Source: Streptococcus sp. 29896
GTDB lineage: Bacteria; Bacillota; Bacilli; Lactobacillales; Streptococcaceae
Length of the DNA: 64,000 nt
Assembly: GCF_032594915.1 (NCBI RefSeq)
Contig: NZ_CP118733.1
Location: 248,001-312,000, forward strand
Direction of reading: 5' to 3'
Under the pieces are notes generated by a model, which saw only the letters and a program-made list of their open reading frames with translations, made no database searches and had not been told where the DNA came from. The position numbers and the translations under genes are program-made. This document shows, in pieces, positions 1-8,353 of the stretch; the stretch's first letter is position 1; each line of letters starts with the position of its first letter.

Positions 1-24
1 ATTTCAAGTGCTTTTTCAGTTCAA

Positions 25-174
25 TTATTTCACCTCAGTAAAAATCACGTGCTTACGCAATTTTGGTGAGTATTTTTTCAATTGAAGACGGTCTGGAGTG
101 TTACGTTTGTTTTTTGAAGTAAGGTACAAACGCTCACCAGATTCTTTGTGTTCAAGTGTAATATTTACGCGCAT
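25..174 (-). CDS. rpmG: 50S ribosomal protein L33
   Basis: A small basic 49-residue protein read on the minus strand from ATG at 174 to TAA at 25-27. It begins [17 protein letters not shown] and ends [10 protein letters not shown], which is the standard L33 pattern of the large ribosomal subunit. It lies 15 bp downstream of rpmF on the same strand with an AGGGAGATACC Shine-Dalgarno, so the two are probably co-transcribed. No zinc-ribbon cysteines are present, so this is the Cys-free paralog type. Streptococci often carry more than one L33 gene. Too short for a 60-residue ORF cutoff, but the assignment is safe. Confidence 0.93.
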   Translation of the reverse strand: MRVNITLEHKESGERLYLTSKNKRNTPDRLQLKKYSPKLRKHVIFTEVK

Positions 175-189
175 GGTATCTCCCTTCTA

Positions 190-372
190 TTATTCAGCTG
201 AAGCAGCCTTAGCGATTTTACGTCCTTTGTAGTATCCTTTCAAAGATACACGGTGAGAACGTGAGTAATCTCCAGTAGTTTCATCAAATTTCACAGTTGG
301 AGCTGCTACTTTATAGTGAGTACGACGTTTGTTTTTCTTCGCTTTTGAAGTGCGACGTGCAGGTACTGCCAT
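190..372 (-). CDS. rpmF: 50S ribosomal protein L32
   Basis: A 60-residue basic protein starting [21 protein letters not shown], the conserved L32 N-terminus, a structural protein of the large subunit. The zinc-binding cysteines found in some L32 proteins are absent, which is the zinc-independent form. First gene of the minus-strand rpmF-rpmG pair, preceded by a GGAGGAAGAAA ribosome-binding site. Length matches the family. It diverges from hisS. Confidence 0.95.
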
Positions 373-452
373 TTCTTTCTTCCTCCGTTAAATATAAGGG
401 CATAGCCCTTTTTAAATCTAAAATAGTGTGTATGACTTTCGTCAACTTTAAC

Positions 453-461
453 AGTATAACA
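453..461 (-). promoter_or_regulatory. Extended -10 promoter for rpmF-rpmG
   Basis: On the minus strand the sequence reads TGTTATACT, an extended -10 element about 80 bp upstream of the rpmF start. A -35 is poor (TTACTT at about 16-17 bp spacing), as is common with extended -10 promoters in streptococci. Inference from motif only. Confidence 0.5.
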
Positions 462-509
462 AAAGTTTTTTGTAAAGTAAAGTTACTTGACAGATTTTTT
501 TCACTTTTT

Positions 510-646
510 TGGCAAATAGCAGAGCATTTATGGTAAAATAAGGAGGATTGCAAGGCTCGGCTGGTAGAGTTTGAGCCCTTATGACTTAATTTGGAAAGGA
601 ATAAGCACAACTTCGATTGATATAAGTTGGCTTTATACACTTTATT
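510..646 (+). promoter_or_regulatory. hisS promoter and hairpin-rich leader without a Shine-Dalgarno at the start
   Basis: An extended -10 (TGGTAAAAT, 531-539) with TGGCAA about 18 bp upstream is a likely promoter. The roughly 100-nt leader has a GGCTC/GAGCC hairpin (556-580) and a second hairpin with arms AACTT/AAGTT (609-628). The only purine-rich SD-like stretch (GGAAAGGAATAAG, 592-604) lies before that second hairpin, about 40 nt from the ATG at 647. No T-box motif was seen. Role unknown. Confidence 0.45.
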
Positions 647-1930
647 ATGAAACTACAAAAACCAAAAGGAACGCAAGATTTACTACCGCAGGACACGGCC
701 AAGTGGCAATACGTGGAAAACTTTGCTCGGAACATTTTCAAACAGTACAATTACGCTGAGATTCGCACACCGATTTTCGAGCATTACGAGGTGATTAGTC
801 GCTCAGTTGGGGATACCACAGACATTGTGACCAAGGAAATGTATGATTTCTATGACAAGGGCGACCGCCATATTACCCTACGTCCAGAAGGGACAGCACC
901 GGTTGTTCGCTCTTATGTCGAAAACAAGCTTTTTGCCCCAGAAGTACAAAAGCCAGCTAAATTCTATTACATGGGTCCAATGTTCCGTTATGAGCGGCCG
1001 CAGGCAGGTCGTCTTCGTCAGTTCCACCAGATTGGTGTGGAGAGCTTTGGTTCCAATAATCCAGCGACAGACGTGGAAACCATTGCTATGGCCTACCACT
1101 TCTTTGAGGAGCTGGGGATCAAGGACATTCGCCTCCACCTCAACAGTCTGGGTAATCCAGAGAGCCGTGCCGCCTATCGTCAGGCCCTGATTGACTATCT
1201 GACGCCACTCAAGGACCAGCTATCTAAGGATAGCCAGCGTCGCTTGGAAGAAAATCCATTGCGTGTGTTGGATTCCAAGGAAAAAGAAGACAAGATTGCG
1301 GTGGAAAATGCACCGTCTATCTTGGACTATCTGGATGGGGAAAGTACAGCCCACTTTGAAGCAGTCAAGTCCATGCTGGACAGTTTGGGGATTGCTTACA
1401 CCATTGATACCAACATGGTACGCGGTCTGGACTACTACAACCACACTATTTTCGAGTTTATGACAGAGGTGGGTGGCAATGACCTGACCATCTGTGCTGG
1501 TGGTCGCTACGACGGCCTGGTGTTTTATTTCGGTGGGCCAGAAACCGCTGGTTTTGGCTTTGGTATGGGGATTGAACGCCTCATTCTTGTCCTTGAAAAG
1601 CAAGGTATTGAGCTTCCTCTTGACACCCAGTTAGATGTCTACATCGCAGTTTTAGGTCAGGAGGCCAATGACGGAGCGCTTGAGTTGGTTCAAGCCATCC
1701 GCAAGCAAGGGTTCCGAGCAGAGCGCGACTATCTGGACCGCAAGCTCAAGGCCCAGTTTAAGTCGGCAGATGTCTTTGGAGCCAAGGCCATCATTACCCT
1801 AGGTGGTAGCGAAATCGAATCAGGACAGGTGGTGGTTAAAAATAACCAGACAAGAAGTCAAGTTGAAACAAGCTTGGAAACACTTAAAACAGATTTTGCA
1901 AGTATTTTAGAAGCATTGGAGAAGCAGTAG
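647..1930 (+). CDS. hisS: Histidyl-tRNA synthetase
   Basis: Class II aminoacyl-tRNA synthetase that charges tRNA-His in the cytoplasm. The 427-residue product starts [14 protein letters not shown], the usual HisRS N-terminus. Motif 2 ([19 protein letters not shown], about residues 109-127), the histidine-binding [11 protein letters not shown] stretch (about 262) and the AGGRYDGL segment are all visible, followed by the C-terminal anticodon-binding domain. Full family length. The start is fixed by N-terminal conservation, since no Shine-Dalgarno lies directly upstream. It is monocistronic, ending in a hairpin that overlaps the stop codon. Confidence 0.96.
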   Translation: MKLQKPKGTQDLLPQDTAKWQYVENFARNIFKQYNYAEIRTPIFEHYEVISRSVGDTTDIVTKEMYDFYDKGDRHITLRPEGTAPVVRSYVENKLFAPEVQKPAKFYYMGPMFRYERPQAGRLRQFHQIGVESFGSNNPATDVETIAMAYHFFEELGIKDIRLHLNSLGNPESRAAYRQALIDYLTPLKDQLSKDSQRRLEENPLRVLDSKEKEDKIAVENAPSILDYLDGESTAHFEAVKSMLDSLGIAYTIDTNMVRGLDYYNHTIFEFMTEVGGNDLTICAGGRYDGLVFYFGGPETAGFGFGMGIERLILVLEKQGIELPLDTQLDVYIAVLGQEANDGALELVQAIRKQGFRAERDYLDRKLKAQFKSADVFGAKAIITLGGSEIESGQVVVKNNQTRSQVETSLETLKTDFASILEALEKQ

Positions 1931-1949
1931 CCTAAGGCACTGCTTTTTT
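1921..1949 (+). terminator. Intrinsic terminator of hisS
   Basis: Arms AAGCAGT and ACTGCTT flank a CC/GG-reinforced loop and run into TTTTTTC. The 5' arm overlaps the last codons and stop of hisS. Confidence 0.8.
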
Positions 1950-1965
1950 CTGTTCAAAAAACAGA

Positions 1966-2011
1966 TTGAAAAGACAGAGTGGATTTGATATACTAATAGT
2001 AAGCGCTATCA
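1966..2011 (+). promoter_or_regulatory. Distal adhE promoter with a catabolite (cre) operator
   Basis: TTGAAA (1966-1971), a 17-bp spacer and TATACT (1989-1994) with TG one base upstream form a strong promoter. Directly downstream, at the expected start of transcription, AGTAAGCGCTATCA (1998-2011) matches the CcpA cre consensus at all but the first position. A cre overlapping +1 would give carbon catabolite repression. CcpA binding is inferred. Confidence 0.7.
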
Positions 2012-2136
2012 TTTGTGAGAATTCAAAAAAGTCTTGTGAAATCCAAGAATTCAGCAAAATCTCTTTCACAAACTAGGACTGAAAACCCTAAAACAAAAGG
2101 AATCTTGCAGCAAATTTCACAAGAAACTGGAAAAAT

Positions 2137-2209
2137 TTGTGAAATTTTTAACAAACTCTTTACAAATCCAAGAAGATGGTGTAGAATATATTTGTGAAAA
2201 AGTTAACAA
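2137..2209 (+). promoter_or_regulatory. Proximal adhE promoter flanked by two Rex boxes
   Basis: TTTACA (2159-2164), a 17-bp spacer and TAGAAT (2182-2187) make a good sigma-A promoter. TTGTGAAATTTTTAACAA (2137-2154) lies just upstream of the -35 and TTGTGAAAAAGTTAACAA (2192-2209) just downstream of the -10. Both match the redox repressor Rex operator (TTGTGAA-N4-TTAACAA type). Additional TTGTGA/TCACAA half-sites occur at 2013, 2034, 2065 and 2115. Expected behaviour is derepression at high NADH. Rex binding is inferred. Confidence 0.75.
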
Positions 2210-2250
2210 AGGAAGTTGACTAGAAAAAAGAACATTTTGGAGGAATCCCA

Positions 2251-4902
2251 ATGGCTGATAAAAAAGTAGTATCACCAGAAGAAAAACTAGCTGAAGCTCG
2301 CACTCACGTTGATGAGTTGGTGCAAAAAGGTCTCGTTGCTCTCGAAGAGTTCCGTCTTCTTGATCAAGAACAAGTTGACTACATCGTTGCGAAAGCGTCA
2401 GTAGCTGCCTTGGATCAACACGGTGTCTTGGCCATGCATGCCCATGAAGAAACTGGCCGTGGCGTCTTTGAAGATAAGGCGACTAAAAACCTCTTCGCCT
2501 GCGAACACGTTGTTAACAACATGCGCGGTGTGAAAACTGTTGGCGTGATTGAAGACGACGAAGTAACTGGTTTGACCTTGATTGCTGAGCCAGTGGGTGT
2601 TATCTGTGGGGTTACTCCAACAACCAACCCAACTTCAACAGCCATCTTCAAATCATTGATTGCTCTTAAAACGCGTAACCCAATCGTCTTTGCCTTCCAC
2701 CCATCTGCACAAGAATCATCAGCACACGCAGCCCGCGTTGTCTATGAAGCAGCTGTAGCAGCAGGTGCGCCTGAAAACTGTATCCAATGGATTACAAAAC
2801 CATCTATGGAAGCAACTTCAGAGTTGATGAAGCACGATGGTATCGCAACAATTCTTGCGACAGGTGGTAACGCAATGGTGCGTGCAGCTTACTCTTGTGG
2901 CAAACCAGCCCTTGGGGTAGGTGCAGGTAACGTACCAGCTTATGTGGAAAAATCAGCAAACATCCGTCAAGCAGCTCATGATATCGTTATGTCTAAGTCA
3001 TTTGACAATGGTATGGTCTGCGCATCTGAGCAAGCTGTTATTGTGGACAAGGACATCTATGATGAATTTGTAGAAGAATTCAAGTCTTACCACACTTATT
3101 TTGTGAATAAGAAAGAAAAAGCTCTTCTGGAAGAATTCTGCTTCGGCGTGAAAGCTAACAGCAAAAACTGTGCAGAAGGCAAATTGAATGCTGATATCGT
3201 TGGTAAACCAGCAGCATGGATTGCAGAACAAGCTGGCTTTAAAGTACCAGAAGGTACCAACATCTTGGCAGCAGAAGTAGCTGAAATCGGTGAAAAAGAG
3301 CCATTGACACGTGAAAAATTGTCACCAGTTATCGCTGTCTTGAAAGTAGAAGGCCGTGAAGAAGGTCTGGAAGCAGCACGTCAAATGGTTGAATTCCACG
3401 GTCTTGGACACTCAGCTGCTATCCACACAGCTGACGAAGATTTGGCTAAAGAATTCGGTACACGCGTAAAAGCTATCCGTGTTATCTGGAACTCACCATC
3501 AACCTTCGGTGGTATCGGTGATGTTTACAACGCCTTCCTTCCATCTCTTACTTTGGGATGTGGTTCTTACGGACGCAACTCAGTGAGTGACAACGTAAGT
3601 GCCCTTAACTTGCTCAACATCAAGAAAGTAGGAAGACGGAGAAATAATATGCAATGGTTTAAAGTCCCATCAAAAATTTACTTTGAACGTGACTCCATTC
3701 AATACTTGCAAGTAATGGCAAATGTTGAGAAAGTCATGATCGTAGCCGATGAAGTCGTTGTGAAACTTGGATTTGTTCAACGTGTAATTGAACAATTGCA
3801 ACTTCGCTCAAACAAAGTGATGTACACCGTCTTCTCAGATATTGAACCAGATCCAGACATCACAACAGTTGAACGCGGTGCAGAAGCAATGAAAGCCTTC
3901 AAACCAGACACAATCATCGCAATCGGTGGTGGTTCTGTAATGGATGCTGCGAAAATCATGTGGCTCTTCTACGAGCAACCACAAGTTGACTTCCGTGACC
4001 TTGTTCAAAAATTCATGGACATCCGCAAACGTGCCTTCAAATTCCCAGAATTGGGTGAAAAAGCTAAGTATGTTGGTATCCCAACTACATCTGGTACTGG
4101 TTCAGAAGTTACGCCATTTGCCGTTATTTCTGATAAGAAAAACAACCGTAAATACCCACTTGCTGACTACTCATTGACACCAACCATTGCCATCGTTGAC
4201 CCAGCATTTGTTATGAGTGTGCCAGACTTTGTAGCAGCAGATACAGGTATGGACGTCTTGACCCACGCGACAGAAGCTTACGTTTCTACTGTTGCCAACG
4301 ACTACACAGACGGTTTGGCACTTCAAGCTATCAAGTTGGTCTTTGAAAACCTTGAAAAATCTGTAAAAGAAGCAGATTGGGAATCTCGTGAGAAAATGCA
4401 TAACGCATCAACAATGGCAGGTATGGCCTTCGCCAACGCCTTCCTAGGTATTTCTCACTCAATGGCCCACAAACTTGGTGGACGTTTCCACACTGTTCAC
4501 GGCCGTACCAACGCTATCTTGCTTCCATACGTTATCCGTTACAACGGTACTCGTCCAGCTAAGACCGCTACATGGCCTAAGTACAACTACTACCGTGCAG
4601 ATGAGAAGTATCAAGACATCGCGAAAATGCTTGGACTTCCAGCTTCAACACCAGAAGAAGGTGTAGCATCTTACGCGAAAGCAGTTTATGAACTCGGCGA
4701 ACGCTTGGGTATCAAGATGAACTTGAAAGACCAAGGTGTTGATGAGAAAGAACTCAAAGCACACTCTCGTGAATTGGCACTTCTTGCTTATGAAGACCAA
4801 TGTACACCTGCTAACCCTCGCCTCGCAATGGTTGACCATATGCAAGAAATCATCGAAGATGCTTACTATGGTTACAAAGAGCGTCCAGGTCGTATCAAAT
4901 AA
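2251..4902 (+). CDS. adhE: Bifunctional acetaldehyde-CoA/alcohol dehydrogenase
   Basis: An 883-residue fusion that reduces acetyl-CoA to acetaldehyde and then ethanol, regenerating NAD+ in mixed-acid fermentation; the family forms cytoplasmic spirosome filaments. The N-terminal half is a CoA-acylating aldehyde dehydrogenase with catalytic Cys near residue 257 (NGMVCASEQ). The C-terminal half is an iron-dependent alcohol dehydrogenase with GGGSVMDAAK and the metal-binding His motif HSMAHKLGGRFHTVHG. TTTTGGAGGAATCCCA precedes the ATG. It has its own promoters and a bidirectional terminator. The cre and Rex sites suggest control by carbon source and NADH/NAD+ ratio. Confidence 0.96.
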   Translation: MADKKVVSPEEKLAEARTHVDELVQKGLVALEEFRLLDQEQVDYIVAKASVAALDQHGVLAMHAHEETGRGVFEDKATKNLFACEHVVNNMRGVKTVGVIEDDEVTGLTLIAEPVGVICGVTPTTNPTSTAIFKSLIALKTRNPIVFAFHPSAQESSAHAARVVYEAAVAAGAPENCIQWITKPSMEATSELMKHDGIATILATGGNAMVRAAYSCGKPALGVGAGNVPAYVEKSANIRQAAHDIVMSKSFDNGMVCASEQAVIVDKDIYDEFVEEFKSYHTYFVNKKEKALLEEFCFGVKANSKNCAEGKLNADIVGKPAAWIAEQAGFKVPEGTNILAAEVAEIGEKEPLTREKLSPVIAVLKVEGREEGLEAARQMVEFHGLGHSAAIHTADEDLAKEFGTRVKAIRVIWNSPSTFGGIGDVYNAFLPSLTLGCGSYGRNSVSDNVSALNLLNIKKVGRRRNNMQWFKVPSKIYFERDSIQYLQVMANVEKVMIVADEVVVKLGFVQRVIEQLQLRSNKVMYTVFSDIEPDPDITTVERGAEAMKAFKPDTIIAIGGGSVMDAAKIMWLFYEQPQVDFRDLVQKFMDIRKRAFKFPELGEKAKYVGIPTTSGTGSEVTPFAVISDKKNNRKYPLADYSLTPTIAIVDPAFVMSVPDFVAADTGMDVLTHATEAYVSTVANDYTDGLALQAIKLVFENLEKSVKEADWESREKMHNASTMAGMAFANAFLGISHSMAHKLGGRFHTVHGRTNAILLPYVIRYNGTRPAKTATWPKYNYYRADEKYQDIAKMLGLPASTPEEGVASYAKAVYELGERLGIKMNLKDQGVDEKELKAHSRELALLAYEDQCTPANPRLAMVDHMQEIIEDAYYGYKERPGRIK

Positions 4903-4914
4903 TTTAGGCAGTCA

Positions 4915-4945
4915 AAAAAATCTCCTTCAATGAAGGAGATTTTTT
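4915..4945. terminator. Bidirectional terminator between adhE and a gene remnant
   Basis: AAAAAA-TCTCCTT-loop-AAGGAGA-TTTTTT. It has U-tracts in both directions, so it can end adhE and the minus-strand remnant downstream. Confidence 0.85.
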
Positions 4946-5384
4946 ATGTTGCCTCTTGCGGGCTAAGTTGAATGGTAAGAAGAGCTGGTTGTTGGGGATC
5001 TAAGCTATCAAAGATAGAAAGGTTCCATAGGTTGATTTGGAGAGTGCCTGCTTCTAACTGATAGCCAACAGGGTATTGAACCAACCAGCCACCAAGTCCA
5101 TTTGTCCCAGCGATCAGGGCAGTGTGATTGCCTTGGTATTGATCTAGGATAATGGCGGAATCAGATAAGAGTTGGCTTTGGTCGATTCGTGCGGAAAATG
5201 TTTCTGTCTGTTCAGGGTTATGGTTGTAACGAACACCTGTTTCAACACCGCCATCAGCTGCGATGGTGACTTGAATAAAGTCTGCTTGCTCGCTTTTTCC
5301 AACCCAGGTACCGACACAGGTGAAAATGTTATAAATTTGTAAAAAAAATAAAGCATTTTTTTGAATGAGGTAAAGGGTTTTTGA
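4944..5384 (-). pseudogene. Startless gene remnant, beta-rich hypothetical protein C-terminus
   Basis: On the minus strand a frame is open for about 146 codons, from a TAA near 5382 to the TAA at 4944-4946, with no ATG or GTG and only an internal TTG. It encodes a soluble, beta-strand-like sequence containing GTWVGKSEQADFIQVTIAADGG, and later NGLGGWLVQYPVGYQ and LLTIQLSPQEAT. The codon pattern looks like real coding sequence, whereas the upstream 60-80 bp become AT-rich and unlike coding. I read this as the 3' end of a gene whose 5' part was lost, ending at the shared terminator. The family is not recognised. GTWVG is faintly reminiscent of lectin-like/G1-peptidase folds, but that is not enough to assign. 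Confidence 0.5.
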
Positions 5385-5416
5385 TTATATCTTGGGAATT
5401 TTCTGTCAATTTGTGG

Positions 5417-5422
5417 TAGAAT
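5417..5422 (+). promoter_or_regulatory. Extended -10 promoter of thrC
   Basis: TGGTAGAAT gives an extended -10 (TAGAAT at 5417-5422), 30 bp before the thrC start. The -35 candidate TTGGGA (5392-5397) is at a suboptimal 19 bp. Confidence 0.5.
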
Positions 5423-5452
5423 AGAAAAAATAGATTTTTTATGAGGGATACC

Positions 5453-6937
5453 ATGACATTAGTATATCAATCAACACGCGATGCAAAAAATACTGTGTCG
5501 GCTAGTCAGGCGATTTTACAGGGCTTGGCGACCGACGGTGGTTTGTTTACACCGATTTCGATTCCTGCAGTTGATCTGGATTTTTCTGTTTTGAAAGACG
5601 CTTCTTATCAAGAAGTTGCCAAGCTGATTTTGTCGGCTTTCTTGGATGATTTCACGGCAGACGAGCTGGACTACTGTATCAACAATGCCTACGACAGCAA
5701 GTTTGACACGCCAGTTATTGCCCCAGTTGTCAAGCTAAAAGGTCAGTACAACTTGGAGCTCTTCCGTGGCTCAACCATTGCCTTCAAGGACATGGCTCTG
5801 TCCATCCTCCCTTACTTGATGACGACTGCGGCTAAAAAGCACGGTTTGGAGAATGAGATTGTCATCTTGACCGCGACTTCAGGCGATACAGGCAAGGCGG
5901 CCATGGCTGGTTTTGCAGACGTTCCTGGCACGCAAATCATCGTCTTCTACCCACGCGACGGGGTGTCTAAGGTCCAAGAATTGCAGATGACTACTCAGAC
6001 AGGTGCTAATACCCACGTGGTGGCTATTGACGGAAACTTTGACGATGCCCAAACCAACGTCAAGCACATGTTCAATGATGAGGCCCTTCGTGCCAAGTTG
6101 GCGGCTAAGAAGCTCCAGTTTTCATCAGCCAACTCCATGAACATCGGTCGCTTGGTGCCCCAGATTGTTTATTATGTCTATGCCTACGCTCAGCTGGTTA
6201 AGACTGGTGAGATTGCGGCGGGTGACAAGGTCAACTTCACCGTTCCGACAGGCAACTTCGGCAACATCTTGGCGGCTTACTACGCTAAGCAGATCGGTCT
6301 GCCAGTTGGCAAGCTCATCTGTGCGTCCAACGACAACAATGTCTTGACCGACTTTTTCTCGACTGGCGTTTATGACAAGAACCGCACCTTCCGCGTGACC
6401 ACTAGTCCGTCCATGGACATCTTGGTGTCCTCTAACTTGGAGCGGTTGATTTTCCACCTCTTTGGCAATGACGCTGCAAAAACAGCTGAGTTGATGGAAG
6501 CCTTGAACACATCTGGTCAGTATGACATTCAAGGGGCTGACGCGGATATCCTCTCTCTCTTTGCTGCCGCCTTTGCGACAGAAGAAGAAACTGCTGCGGA
6601 AATCAAGCGTGTCTATGACGAGTCAGACTACATTGAAGATCCACATACGGCTGTTGCCTCAGCTGTCTATAAACAGTATGTGGAGCAAACAGGGGACCAG
6701 ACTCCGACAGTGATTGCTTCTACAGCCAGTCCATACAAGTTCCCAGTGGTTGCGGTTGAAGCGGTGACAGGCCAGTCAGGCTTGACCGACTTTGAAGCTC
6801 TTGCAAAATTGCATGAGATTTCAGGTGTAGCCCTACCACCAGCTGTGGACGGTTTGGAAACAGCACCTGTCCGCCACAATACCGTCGTTGCAGCTGCAGA
6901 TATGCAGGCTGAAGTAGAGCGCTATTTGGGTGTTTAA
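5453..6937 (+). CDS. thrC: Threonine synthase
   Basis: PLP enzyme converting O-phosphohomoserine to threonine. The product is about 494 residues, beginning MTLVYQSTRDAKNTVSASQAI. The PLP-lysine segment FRGSTIAFKDMALS and the phosphate-binding ATSGDTGKAA are visible. An upstream in-frame ATG at 5441 exists, but GAGGGATACC is placed correctly only for the ATG at 5453 and the family starts here, so 5453 is chosen. No homoserine dehydrogenase or kinase gene is adjacent. A short GC hairpin follows. Confidence 0.94.
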   Translation: MTLVYQSTRDAKNTVSASQAILQGLATDGGLFTPISIPAVDLDFSVLKDASYQEVAKLILSAFLDDFTADELDYCINNAYDSKFDTPVIAPVVKLKGQYNLELFRGSTIAFKDMALSILPYLMTTAAKKHGLENEIVILTATSGDTGKAAMAGFADVPGTQIIVFYPRDGVSKVQELQMTTQTGANTHVVAIDGNFDDAQTNVKHMFNDEALRAKLAAKKLQFSSANSMNIGRLVPQIVYYVYAYAQLVKTGEIAAGDKVNFTVPTGNFGNILAAYYAKQIGLPVGKLICASNDNNVLTDFFSTGVYDKNRTFRVTTSPSMDILVSSNLERLIFHLFGNDAAKTAELMEALNTSGQYDIQGADADILSLFAAAFATEEETAAEIKRVYDESDYIEDPHTAVASAVYKQYVEQTGDQTPTVIASTASPYKFPVVAVEAVTGQSGLTDFEALAKLHEISGVALPPAVDGLETAPVRHNTVVAAADMQAEVERYLGV

Positions 6938-6946
6938 TAGAAATGA

Positions 6947-6964
6947 GGGGCGAAAGCCCCTTTT
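6947..6964 (+). terminator. Terminator after thrC
   Basis: GGGGC-GAAA-GCCCC-TTTT. It has a stable tetraloop hairpin but a short U-tract, so some read-through into the MATE gene is possible. Confidence 0.65.
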
Positions 6965-6986
6965 GAATTGGATAAATTGGATAAAG

Positions 6987-8255
6987 ATGAAAGAAACTTA
7001 CAAAGACTTGTTAAAAATCGCTCTACCAGCTATGGCGGAAAATATGCTTCAAATGGTCATGGGTATGGTGGATTCTTACTTGGTGGCCTTTCTGGGCTTG
7101 GTCGCTCTGTCAGGTGTGTCAGTTGCCAGCAATATCATGGCGATTTATCAGGCGATTTTTATTGCCTTGGCGGCTGCGGTGGCTTCGCTTTTAGCCCAGG
7201 CTGTCGGTCAAGGTGACCAGGAGAGAATCAGTAGAGCAGCTGGAGAGGCCTTGAAGTTGACAGTCTTGCTGAGTAGCATCTTGGGTTTGCTGTCTATTTT
7301 GTTCGGCCAGAGCTTGCTTGGTTTGCTGGGGACAGAGCCTGCGGTTGCCGAGGCAGGAGGGCTTTACCTGGCCATAGTCGGTGGAGGCATTGTATTCCTT
7401 GGGCTCATGACCAGCTTGGGTGCTATCTTGCGGGCGACGGGTCGGACACAGTTGCCTATGTATATCAGCCTCCTGTCTAATTTTCTCAACGCCGTTCTGT
7501 CTGCTCTTGCAGTATTTGTCTTGGATTGGGGGATTGCAGGAGTGGCAATCGGTACCGTTTTGTCCCGCTTGATTGCTTGCCTCATCCTCTGGCAATCCTT
7601 GGAGATTTCCCTACCGCCCCTAACACTTCACTTGGACCGCAAACTTATGGCTTTAGCCCTGCCTGCGACGGGCGAGCGGCTCATGATGCGGGCAGGAGAC
7701 GTGGTGGTCGTGAGCTTGATTACAGGCTTGGGGACGGCGGTTTTGGCGGGCAATGCCATAGGTGAAACCCTGACGCAGTTCAACTATATGCCGGCTTTGG
7801 GGCTGGCAACGGCGACGGTCATTCTAACGGCCGAGGCCCAAGGGCAGAGCGAAAAAATCGATGCCGTTCGCAAAGCCAGTCTGGTTTTGAGCCTGATTTT
7901 CATGTACGGTGTGGCGGTGACCGTTTATCTCTTGGGTCCGCACTTGATTGGCCTCTATACGCAGGACGCGGTAGCCAGTCAGGCTAGTATGCTAGTTTTG
8001 ACTTCTTCCTTGATTGGTGTGCCTTTTACGGCAGGGACCCTGATTTACACGGCTCTCTGGCAGGGCTTGGGCAATGCCAAACTGCCCTTTTATGCCACCA
8101 GTATTGGCATGTGGTGTGTGCGGATTTTAGTTGCTTACCTCCTGCTTACCTTTACAGAAGTTGGTTTTGCGGCCATTTGGATTGGGACAGTATTGGACAA
8201 TGTCTTTCGTGCAGGACTTCTGGTTAGGTCTTATAGAAGAAAAAATAAACGATAA
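6987..8255 (+). CDS. MATE-family multidrug/Na+ antiporter
   Basis: An integral membrane protein of about 422 residues with the two-bundle, twelve-helix pattern of MATE exporters. Hydrophobic segments run throughout, including the ALPAMAENMLQMVMGMVDSYLVA opening and the matching second-half segment ALPATGERLMMRAGDVVVVSLI. The family uses Na+ or H+ gradients to expel cationic drugs. The open frame extends upstream into thrC, but MKETYKDLLKIALPAM at 6987 is the natural start. The ribosome-binding site is weak (GGATAAAG), so translation may be low. Substrate cannot be told from sequence. Confidence 0.88.
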   Translation: MKETYKDLLKIALPAMAENMLQMVMGMVDSYLVAFLGLVALSGVSVASNIMAIYQAIFIALAAAVASLLAQAVGQGDQERISRAAGEALKLTVLLSSILGLLSILFGQSLLGLLGTEPAVAEAGGLYLAIVGGGIVFLGLMTSLGAILRATGRTQLPMYISLLSNFLNAVLSALAVFVLDWGIAGVAIGTVLSRLIACLILWQSLEISLPPLTLHLDRKLMALALPATGERLMMRAGDVVVVSLITGLGTAVLAGNAIGETLTQFNYMPALGLATATVILTAEAQGQSEKIDAVRKASLVLSLIFMYGVAVTVYLLGPHLIGLYTQDAVASQASMLVLTSSLIGVPFTAGTLIYTALWQGLGNAKLPFYATSIGMWCVRILVAYLLLTFTEVGFAAIWIGTVLDNVFRAGLLVRSYRRKNKR

Positions 8256-8259
8256 TTGA

Positions 8260-8288
8260 AAAACCAGTACGCTCCGCACTGGTTTTTT
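8260..8288 (+). terminator. Terminator after the MATE gene
   Basis: AACCAGT-loop-ACTGGTT followed by TTTTT. It separates the MATE gene from the mevalonate operon. Confidence 0.85.
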
Positions 8289-8319
8289 ACATAGAGAAAA
8301 AGAATAAATATCTGGAAAA

Positions 8320-8328
8320 TGGTATAAT
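8320..8328 (+). promoter_or_regulatory. Extended -10 promoter of the mevalonate operon
   Basis: TGGTATAAT is a near-perfect extended -10, 25 bp before mvaK1. No convincing -35 was seen. Confidence 0.6.
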
Positions 8329-8353
8329 AGAATGATTGCAAAAGGAGAGAAAA

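Noticed and set aside
541..646. T-box riboswitch in the hisS leader
   Set aside because: No T-box sequence or antiterminator/terminator pair could be found in about 100 nt of leader.
2015..2197. 60-codon frame upstream of adhE as a leader peptide
   Set aside because: It covers both promoters, the cre and the Rex boxes, so it cannot be a normal coding gene on the proximal transcript and has no ribosome-binding site.
5144..5356. 70-codon ATG-initiated frame on the minus strand between adhE and thrC
   Set aside because: It lies in a different frame from the long open remnant; its composition is less protein-like and no Shine-Dalgarno precedes it.
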